From Roridomyces roridus (Eukaryota; Basidiomycota; Agaricomycetes; Agaricales; Mycenaceae), in the NCBI GenBank assembly GCA_029378245.1, contig JARKIF010000014.1:1240001-1304000 (forward strand): a stretch of DNA of 64,000 nucleotides, written 5' to 3'. The notes under the pieces were generated by a model that did not search any database, had not been told where the DNA came from, and was given only the letters and a program-made list of their open reading frames with translations. Below are positions 55,601-64,000 of this stretch, piece after piece (position 1 is the stretch's first letter; each line of letters opens with the position of its first letter). The translations under genes and the position numbers were made by a program.

Positions 55601-55872
55601 TCTGTAATCTAATCCGTCACTTCTAAATTGGTTGACCGTACACCCACACCGATCTCCAGCCCGACCCTTTTAGAATATGATGTTCCGTATCTAATGCATG
55701 GTAGTGCTCAGTGCCCGGTGTCGTGCATGTGGTAGTAGCTGCAGGAATTCCCGCCCGCAAGGGATGATTTACGTAACTGGTCTTTGAAACTGGACCATCA
55801 TCATACCCCGTTCTGCTTCTCCAACTCTGTCGTTCCTTGCTTTCCGACTGTTATCCTATTATCCTCTCTATT
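55601..55872. promoter_or_regulatory. Divergent upstream region of the vezatin-like gene
   Basis: 272 bp between the small minus-strand gene and the ATG at 55873. Pyrimidine-rich leader (CTTCTCCAACTCTG and TTATCCTCTC) before the start. No TATA box. Confidence 0.
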
Positions 55873-58800
55873 ATGGCGCAACCCGTCTTCGACGACCACC
55901 CACTCGAGCAGTATCTCAGAGGTACGGCACACGATTCCTTTGCAGACTGCATCACTGACAGAGAATCCCTCCACAGCTACGGGAGAACCGCTAGAAACAA
56001 TGCCTGGGTCTGTACCGGAATTCATGCAAGACCCCTACGACTATGAGCTGGATTTTGACGATGAGGAATCACCAGACTGGCCTCCGTTGTTTCTGGTCCG
56101 CGCAGTGGAGGTGCGTTGGCTGCCTCTCGTTCACTTCCCAAGAAACTCACACTGCCCTCAGATGATACGCTCCCTCTTCCCCTCACCTCCAAAAACCTCC
56201 CAGTTTGCCGAGCGCTTCAAGCACGACGTGATATCGTCGTCCCTGCTCGCGTCCACCCTCCCCGTGCCAAACACTCGCCGCCGTTCCAATCCGCCTTCCC
56301 CACCAGGAAAGCCGAAGCCGAAGCTAGAACCTCCGTCCAATGTTACACACGAACCTATAGACTATTGGGGTCTAGGTCTGATCTTCGTGGTGGCTGGAAT
56401 CTGCCTACGCATAGGCCTTTACTTTTCCGCCCTCGTCTCGCTCGGAGGGGCCTCGATATACGTGTATACACATTCAGATAATGCGAAAGCGGACATGACA
56501 TCAGTGCGTATGCTCCAGCTGTCTCTACTCTACTCCATCGACTCACGCGCCATCTAGACTATGGCAGCCTTGAAGGAATTAATAACAGCAAACGCGCTGT
56601 GGGATTATGTTGTACAAGAAACGGTGGATCTACTCAAAAAGGAGGAAGACAGGTTCGTTACTTGGTTGTCAAGTAATCTCGCTAACGAAATGATCAGCCC
56701 GCCGCCTCCAGTTTCGGGAGAACCGCTAGAAACAATGCCTGGGTCTGTACCGGAATTCATGCAAGACCCCTACGAGTATGAGCCGAATTTCGACGACGAT
56801 GAGGAACCACTCGCGTCCACCGTCCCCGTGCCAAACACTCGCCGCCGTTCCACTCCGCCTCCCCAACCAGGGAAGCCGAAGCTGGAACCTCCGTCTAACG
56901 ATAGACACGAACCTATAGACTATTGGGTTCTAGGTCTAATCTTCGTGGTGGCCGGAATCTGCCTACGCAGAGGCCTTTACTTTTCCGCCCTCGTCTCGCT
57001 CGGGGGGGCCTCGATATACGTGTATACACATTCAGATAGTGCGAAAGCGGACATGACATCAGTGCGTATGCTCCAGCTGTCTCTACTTTACTCCATCAAC
57101 TCACGCGCCATCTAGACTATGGCAGCCTTGAAGGAGTTAGTAACAGCAAACGCGCTGTGGGATGCTGTTGTACAAGAAACGCCTCCCCAACCCGGGAAGC
57201 CGAAGCTGGAACCTCCGTCTAACGGTAGACACGAACCTATAGACTATTGGGTTCTAGGTCTAATCTTCGTGGTGGCCGGAATCTGCCTACGCATAGGCCT
57301 TTACTTTTCCGCCCTCGTCTCGCTCGGTGGGGCCTCGATATACGTGTATACACATTCAGATAGTGCGAAAGCGGACATGACATCAGTGCGTATGCTCCAG
57401 CTGTCTCTACTCCATCGACTCACGCGCCATCTAGACTATGGCAGCCTTGAAGGAGTTAATAACAGCAAACGCGCTGTGGGATTCTGTTGTACAAGAAACG
57501 GTGGATCTACTTGAAAAAGAGGAAGACAGGTTCGTTACTTCGTTGTCAAGTAATCTCGCTAACGAAATGATCAGCCCGCCGTCTCCAGTTTCGGGAGAAC
57601 CGCTAGAAACAATGCCTGGGTCTGTACCGGAATTCATGCAAGAGCCCTACGAGTATGGGCCGGATTACGACGATGAGGAACCACCAGACTGGCCTCCGTT
57701 TCTGGTCCGCGCAGTGGAGGTGCGTTGGCTGCCTCTCGTTCACTTGCCAGGACACCCACACCGCCCTCAGATAATACGTTCCCTCCTCCCCTCACTTCCG
57801 GAAGCCTCACAGTTTGCCGAGCGGTTCAAGTACGACGTGATATCGTCGTCCCTGCTCGCGTCCACCCTCCCCGTGCCAAACACTCGCCGCCGTTCCAGTC
57901 CGCCTTCCCTCCCAGGGAAGCCGAAGCCGAAGCTAGAACCTCCGTCTAATGTTACACACGAACCTATAGACTATTGGATTCTGGGTTCAATATTCCTGGT
58001 GGCCGGAATCTGCCTACGCTTAGGCCTTTACTTTTCCGCCCTTGGCTCGCTCGGAGGGGCCTCAATATACGTGTATACACATTCAGATAATACGAAAACG
58101 GACATGACATCAGTGCGTATGCTCCAGCTGTCTCTACTCTACTCCATCGACTCACGCGCCATCTAGACTATGGCAGCCTTGAAGGAACTAATAACAGCAA
58201 ACGCGCTGTGGGATTCTGTTGTACAAGAAACGGTGGATCTACTCGAAAAGGAGGAAGACAGGTCCGTTACTTGGTTGTCAAGTAATCTTGCTAACGAAAT
58301 GATCAGCCCGCCGTCTCCGGTTTCGGCTATCCGCCTCTCCATGCACTCGTCGCTGAATACCACGCAAACTCAATGCGATAATGTCCGGCATTTGTTCGCT
58401 GCGTTAACGGCGCCGGTCGAATTGGCTCAACTGTCCGAGATGTATGCCCCGCCATCACCTCGGCACTCGTTGTCCTCTGGGTCGCCAGATCCCATGTTAT
58501 CCAAACGGACATCGTGGAGCGGCGCGCACTCGGTACCTAGAAAACGCGAGAGGCGTCGCTCGGATTTGTCCAGCCTCCTCAACCCATCGCCTCTTACACG
58601 CAGCAATAGCGCGCCAAGCACGCCACACCACCTCGATCTAGTGCATGAAGACGAGGATGAGGACAGAAATGCGCAATTTGGCGTCGCTGCGCTTGCACTC
58701 CAACGAAGGCGGAGAGTTTCAGGTATTGAGACGCTCAGACTGCCGAGGACTCCGCCGCGTATACCGTTAACGCCCTCGTCCACCATATCTCACGCTTCGC

Positions 58801-59939
58801 GGTTCACGACTATGCAGACAATGAGGCACCCGTTGGCGCTTTCGTCTTTACATCATGCGCTCGATGGTGCATTGGCTTCAAAGCGATATGCGTGTTCGCA
58901 TCTCCTTGCGCTCCGTTTTGGAGACGAGGATGATGAAGGTTATTGGGAGGATGTGCGGTCTGTGATGGCCCTTCTCACAACAACGTTTTCGGATGCTGCG
59001 GCGCGTCTTACAGAGGCACTGGAAGAAGCTGCGGTGCAAGAGGAGGTACTTGGCAACTCGGATCCTCCCAAACCAGTTGTCGACGGCGATTTTGAACCAG
59101 CTCAACCGGAACCACGGATGTCAGTGACATCGCTGCTAACTTCGTTTGCACCTGTCCCGACGCACTTGTCTCGCTTTGCAGCGCATGTGGATGCCATTTC
59201 GTCTGCGCTTGACGATGCGCGAGAACATTTGGCGGAATGTGTGGCCGTATTGAGGGACGACAAGTCACCGACACCGCAGCCATATTTGCGACGCCGGCGT
59301 TCCCGCACCTTTTCGTTGTCGCGGGAACCTCAGCCGCCAGCTGAACCACCCGCGCTGCAAGCGTATGAGCGGCTTCGTCGGGAGCTTGGATTGGCGTTAC
59401 GAGAGTGCGAGAGGGGAAGAGACAAGCTGTTGGCCATCGTGGCGCCGCCTTTGCCACCCCCCGTTGACGCTGTCGAGTCCGAGGAAGACGTACCATCCCT
59501 CGGACACGATGCGAGTGATTCGGACAAACCGGATCCAGCAGAACCCATCGAGGAGGAGCCGCAGCAGCAGCAGCATAATGATGCCGTTGTTGTGGCTGCA
59601 GCACGGGATGCTGATGTCGCTGCGTCGGCTTTGGATTTGGACGATGCAACGGCTCATTTGCTGCTCGGCACGTCACCACGGCATTTGCCGATGCCTGGTG
59701 CGGAGCAGGTGTTTGAGAGCCAGGCGGAGGTTGGTGTGTTCACGAGAGAACGGTCCAAACTCACGCGGGAGGAGCGGATTCAGTTGGCCAAGGCGCGTCG
59801 GGAGAGTGGTGGGCCTCGGCTGTCGATTGGTGTTGAATCTGAGAGCCCGAAATGGGGTGGCCCGGGTGGGGAGGTTGTGCAGGAGCTGAAGGATGTGATT
59901 TGGAAGGTTGGAGAGCGAAGGAGGAAGATGGCTGAATAG
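55873..59939 (+). CDS. Vezatin/Inp2-like membrane protein with four tandem TM modules
   Basis: Model: exons 55873-55921, 55977-56110, 56162-56503, 56558-56652, 56698-57061, 57116-57385, 57435-57529, 57575-57719, 57771-58112, 58167-58261 and 58307-59939 (3564 nt, 1187 residues, no stops). After [16 protein letters not shown] a module repeats four times: [21 protein letters not shown], two hydrophobic helices ([13 protein letters not shown] and [17 protein letters not shown]), then [20 protein letters not shown]. Modules 1 and 4 are full; module 2 lacks the PDWPP to SSSL part; module 3 keeps only the TM part. The unique C-terminal exon has [32 protein letters not shown] and [20 protein letters not shown], as in fungal vezatin/Inp2 myosin-binding proteins of peroxisome inheritance. 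Family assignment from memory of motifs. Confidence 0.
55977..58306 (+). repeat. Four in-frame tandem module copies within one gene
   Basis: Copies begin at about 55977, 56698, 57170 (truncated) and 57575. Each contains the same exons and introns; the intron GTGCGTATGCTCCAGCTGTC ...CATCTAG recurs at 56504-56557, 57062-57115, 57386-57434 (5 nt shorter) and 58113-58166. Intron sequence is conserved as well as exon sequence, so the amplification is recent. Confidence 0.
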
Positions 59940-60090
59940 TGTATGATTTTTTACGTTTTTGGATTCAAAATTGCCTTGTTGAGCAAACGGAGGTTTTGAG
60001 TGTGGTTGTGATTGGTCCTTCGGCCCTATTCCGGTGCGGTGCGGGCCGGTCTTGGCGTATAAAGTGAACGACCATGATCTTCCAAAGACC
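59940..60090. promoter_or_regulatory. Promoter of the DUF2264 gene
   Basis: 151 bp to the upstream gene on the same strand. A TATA-like GGCGTATAAAGTG lies about 35 bp before the ATG at 60091. Confidence 0.
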
Positions 60091-62054
60091 ATGGATTCCT
60101 TCGGCCAGACGACGCCCTTCTCTGCGAATCCGCTCCGGACCAAGGCTGACTTGGCCAATTTCCTGACAGATCTCCTCGATCCCCTCGCTGCCCATACTTC
60201 GCCAGGGGGTGCTCGCATTCATCTCGGTCACACCGCGACACACTACGACGAGGCTGCCGCGCAACTCGAGGGATTTTCTCGACCGATCTGGGGCCTCGCT
60301 TCGTTGCTGGCTGGGGGCGGCGAATATTCAGGCACTCAGCGGTGGGTTGACGGTTTCACGAATGGGTGCGATCCGGCCCATGAGGAATTCTGGGGCGATA
60401 TGCGACACAAGGACCAGAGGATGGTCGAGTGCTCTGCTATCGGCTTCTCTATTGCCGTAGCCCGTGAGAAGCTGTGGGATCCTCTCACCCCAGAGGCCAA
60501 GGCGAATGTCGAGCGCTGGCTTGGGGGCATGAACGACAAGGAAATGCCGAATACGAATTGGCTTTGGTTTCGCGTTTTTGCGAATCTCGGTCTAGCCAAG
60601 GCGGGGTCGGCCCGGTTTGACCCTCAGCGGATGAAGGCCGATTTGGATCATCTCGACACGTTCTATATCGGCGACGGGTGGTCCCGAGATGGCCCCGAGG
60701 GCGTCGTTCAGCTCGACTATTATTCCTCGTCTTTTGCCATCCAGTTTGCTCAGTTGGCATACTCCAAGATTCAAACCAAGGAGGATCCTGTGCGATGCGA
60801 AGAATACAGGAACAGAGCACGGCAATTCGCTCTGGATTTCGTTCATTATTTCGATGCTGAAGGTGGGCTTGGTTTTTTTGCAGGCTACATACTAATCCAC
60901 AAATAGGTCGAGCAATTCCTTTCGGGCGCAGTCTGACATATCGCTTCGCCATGTCCTCGTTCTGGGGCGCCCTTGCGTTTGCCGACGTCGATCTCCCCGC
61001 TCCATTGACCTGGGGTGTGGTCAAAGGCATCCAGTTGCGAAATATCCGCTACTGGGCGAAACAGGCGGGTGCTTACTATCCCGACGGAACGCTCACCATC
61101 GGATATTGCTACCCAAATCACAATATGACCGAAAACTACAACTCTCCCGGTTCCCCGTATTGGTGCTGCAAGTCCTTCGTTTCTCTGTCCCTGCCAGAAA
61201 CCCACCCCTTCTGGGCATCCGAGGAGGAGCCGTACCCCTCCTCCCTCCTTAACGTAACGAAAGCGCTCAAGCATCCGCTGCATATCGCCACCAACCTTGC
61301 CGGACACGCCTACATCTTGTCCTCGGGCCAGCAATGCTCGTATCCCGTCAAGCAGGGCCCGGCCAAGTACGGCAAACTGGCGTATTCGTCTGCATTCGGG
61401 TATAGTGTCCCCGTGGGGAGCGGCACGCTCGAAGAGCTTGGAGGCGATAGTACCCTTGCACTCAGCGATGATGGCGGCGAGACGTGGAAATGCCGTCGCG
61501 ATACGCGTGAGGCACGGTTCGAAGGGCCTGCTCCAGGGTGGTTGCGTTCCATGTGGTACCCGTGGAAGGATGTGCAGGTGGAGACGTGGTTGGTCCCGCC
61601 GACGGATGCAGCGCCGTTGTGGCATCTCAGAGTGCATCGCATCCGAACTGGGCGCCAGTTGACGTCAGCTGAGGGCGCATGGGCGATATACGGGCAGCGG
61701 AAGGACGGGCGGGCATTGGAGCCTGTGGAAGGGGAAGAGTTTGGCACGATGGCGGATGGTGGTGCAGCGAGAGCTGCGTCCAAAGCGGGTGTTTCGGGCA
61801 TCGTTGATCTTGGTGGGCAGGCGAGGAAAGGAACGGCGTTGAGGACGGACGCGAATACAAATTTGATGGTGGCAAGAGCGGTGCTGCCGACGCTTATGGG
61901 CGAGCATGAACCCAGTGAGCAGGATATCTGGCTTGTTGCAGCGGTGTTTGGGCTTCCCAGCATTGAAGATCGGGAAGGAGCTGCGGAGGGATGGACGGAG
62001 GAGTGGAAGAAACGACCGAGTGTGCCAGAAGAGATTTCTGTGCTGATAAAGTGA
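60091..62054 (+). CDS. DUF2264 family protein (alpha/alpha-barrel, putative glycan enzyme)
   Basis: Model: exons 60091-60862 and 60907-62054 (1920 nt, 639 residues). The start at 60091 is the first ATG after the TATA-like box. Motifs typical of DUF2264: [16 protein letters not shown] near residue 65, [53 protein letters not shown], then [20 protein letters not shown] at the exon junction and [10 protein letters not shown]. The second half is a beta-rich domain with [20 protein letters not shown]. No signal peptide, so cytosolic. DUF2264 proteins have an alpha/alpha-toroid fold shared with glycoside hydrolases and polysaccharide lyases; the reaction here is unknown. Complete and likely functional. 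Confidence 0.
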
Positions 62055-62146
62055 AAGAATTTGTACGATATTTGTAACTGCTCAACGCGTGTCCCAAAAC
62101 AGTAATTCCATTACCTCAAACGCGGACCTTGTTCGCTTACCTCGCC

Positions 62147-63957
62147 ATGGGCGTCAAGACGCGTCGTCGACCACTCCTTGCCCTCTTGGCCGCTTCAATC
62201 TCCCTGGCCTGGCTGTTTCACACCTTTTGGAGTCCCTCCTCGTCGCTGCAATCGGCACGATGGATTCAACGCGATCCGTTCAACCGCTGGGACGCGCCTG
62301 TAGCCCCGACAGTCACCGTGACGGTGCAAGTCCCCGAGCCAACGCCGCCACTTTTAATGAACGACGTGCCGACGGGCTCGTTTCGAGGTTTGGTGCCGCG
62401 CATTTGGCAAGCGCCCACTCAATGTTTTCGACAGATAATTTGCGGCCTGAGCTCAAATACATCTCTGGGTGGCCGACGTCTGGATGGAGTGCGTTTTTTG
62501 TTCGCTGGGTTTTACTATGCTAGACTACACCACAGACAACCAGGTCATGGAATACATGAATCTCATCTACCTCGGGCTCATCACCGAACGCATTCCCATC
62601 CTGGCTCCGTTTGCGCGCAAGAAGAGGCATGGTGTCAAGAGTGAGGAGTTTGTGCCGTTTAGCAGGCAAGTGTGAGGGTGCAGGCTAGCAGACGCTTCTT
62701 ACAGAACTAGGCTTTTCAATATTTCGAGGATGCAGGAAGAGGTGGGGGTGAGAGTGCTCGAGTGGGGCGAGGTCAAGGTGCGTAAGTTCCGATTGACATG
62801 AAGAGTTGGTTAGACTTTCGATTAGGACCTCACAAGCGCCGGGACGCTGGATGGGATAGGCTGTTGGAGTATGGAGCTAGGCGTGTGGAATGCTAGTTGG
62901 CGAAGTTTGCGCCCACATAATCTCAAACTGGGTGCGTCCACATCTCCCAATCCTCCGGTTTTAATTCATTTTGTTGTAGACATTAGTTATACGCCTACGC
63001 CTGAATGGGTCAAGGTGCGTTCCCAAAGACGCTGCAGCTCGAAATTCACGGATTCCATAGCTCGTTCCAGGAGACTACAGAGATCAACAAGCGACATTCT
63101 GGTCCTTGGCAGCTCTGGCTTTCGAAGATACACGGCCAGCGAACGTGGATTTGAGCCCCGAGCCTGGACCCATCCAGCAAAGCATATATTGGCCAGACGA
63201 GCGACTTTTGTGTTTCGACAACATGTATTTCATCTGCGCGCATCAGGTCAGAAGTCACTCCTTTGTCGAGCGTTGATTCATCGAGAACTGCAGGCATGGG
63301 AGTTTGACAAGCAATATTCACCAGCATGGCGGTTCGTCGGACAGTATATGCGATTTTCTTCCGAGATGCAGGACATTGCGGATGAGTGCATAAGGAAAGC
63401 GCTTGGCGTTGAAGAGCACGAGGAAATCCCACTGGTAACCTTTAATTTTCTTCCTTCAAAACTTTTGAATTGACCTGCTCAGTACATTGCAATACACGTT
63501 CGCCGCGGCGACTTTAAAAACGCGTGTAATACCAAGGAAGTCACAGTGAAACCTGAAGATTGTCTTGCACCTCTATCGGCTTATGCGCAACGTGTGGAGG
63601 AGGTTCGAGAAGAGATTTTCAAGACCAAGGGTATGCGGATTGGAGACGGGGATGTGATTATGACGACCGACGAGACGGATGAGGGCTGGTGGACTGAGGT
63701 CTTGCAGCTTGGATGGAAAAGGGTGGATCATGGGGATGTGTTGGCCAGACATGGACCTTGGTGTGTTTTCTGCTAGCGCTTTTCTGCAGTTCTTTAACGG
63801 AAGCAGGTATCCGACGTTCGTTGACGGGGTTATCCAGGGTGGTGGGCTTGGGTTTGTGGGGACACACAGGTCGACAGTGTCGATTCTTGCTGATCGGAGG
63901 GTGTTGGAGTGGCAGAAGGGGGCGACGAGAACGGTGTACTGGGGGAGAAACCATTAG
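62147..63957 (+). CDS. O-fucosyltransferase-like type II membrane glycosyltransferase
   Basis: Start ATG 62147 (an in-frame TTG at 62129 is not needed). Residues 7-26 form a signal anchor (RPLLALLAASISLAWLFHTF). Exons join to give ELKYISGWPTSGWNNQVMEY, MNLIYLGLITERIPILAPF, TRLFNISRMQEEVGVRVLEW, then GCWSMELGVWN and DISYTPTPEWVK. The sugar-nucleotide region is YIAIHVRRGDFKNAC, followed by VIMTTDETDEGWWTEV, YPTFVDGVIQGGGLGFVGTH and RSTVSILADRR. IHVRRGDF is the peptide-O-fucosyltransferase signature. About nine exons; the intron after PFSR is GC-AG (donor GCAAGT). Probably a Golgi/ER enzyme; donor and acceptor are not proven. Confidence 0.
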
Positions 63958-64000
63958 AGCTCTGTATTATAGATGGTGGTCGAGGAAACAAGGTTCGATC
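63958..64000. other. 3' flank at window end
   Basis: 43 bases after the stop of the glycosyltransferase; nothing else seen. Confidence 0.

Noticed and set aside
56561..58166. Four separate small genes each starting at MAALKEL
   Set aside because: The stop codons that would separate them (in CATCTAG) are the 3' ends of recurring introns; splicing gives one continuous frame. Kept as the null model to be tested with transcripts.

Overview
The window is nuclear DNA of a basidiomycete fungus, most likely an Agaricomycete. The evidence is dense genes split by 44-55 nt GT-AG introns, a FunK1 fungal-type protein kinase, an UNC93-like transporter, a DIRS-type retrotransposon, an F-box family with a DUF6699-like C-terminus, and a Rho-GEF with two DH domains. 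Several spliced models were checked by adding exon lengths; except where noted they are exact multiples of three.

Layout. 1-3.3 kb: a DIRS/Ngaro-type retrotransposon on the minus strand (Gag, then reverse transcriptase/RNase H running off the left edge), with a solo LTR inside the RT reading frame. 3.7-16.4 kb: a plus-strand tandem array of eleven F-box paralogues (seven intact, one frameshifted, three broken), each sharing the same promoter block, exon pattern and C-terminal domain, and invaded by a hAT-type MITE and an inverted-repeat element. 16.6-36.9 kb: ordinary genes (tRNase Z, an AA7 FAD oxidase, a septation/polarity-like coiled-coil protein, FunK1 between two copies of a tRNA-like repeat, an UNC93-like transporter, an acylaminoacyl-peptidase with an in-frame TAG, a GH5 glucanase). 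37.9-48.4 kb: an intron-containing tRNA-Asn gene followed by a repeat-rich zone made of duplicated blocks, in which a 4.0-kb terminal-inverted-repeat element, a solo LTR and a MITE can each be placed by comparison with the uninserted copy. 48.4-64 kb: core genes again (Rho1-GEF with tandem DH domains, SYF2 splicing factor, a vezatin/Inp2-like gene, a DUF2264 protein, an O-fucosyltransferase-like enzyme).

Two observations stand out. First, the vezatin/Inp2-like gene at 55.9-59.9 kb carries four near-identical in-frame copies of a membrane-hairpin module, duplicated together with their introns; the eleven-exon model stays open for about 1187 codons. Second, the F-box array looks like a locus in active birth-and-death evolution: the substrate-side half varies between copies while the promoter and F-box are held nearly constant. 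Functions are inferred from sequence patterns I recognise; no database search was run.
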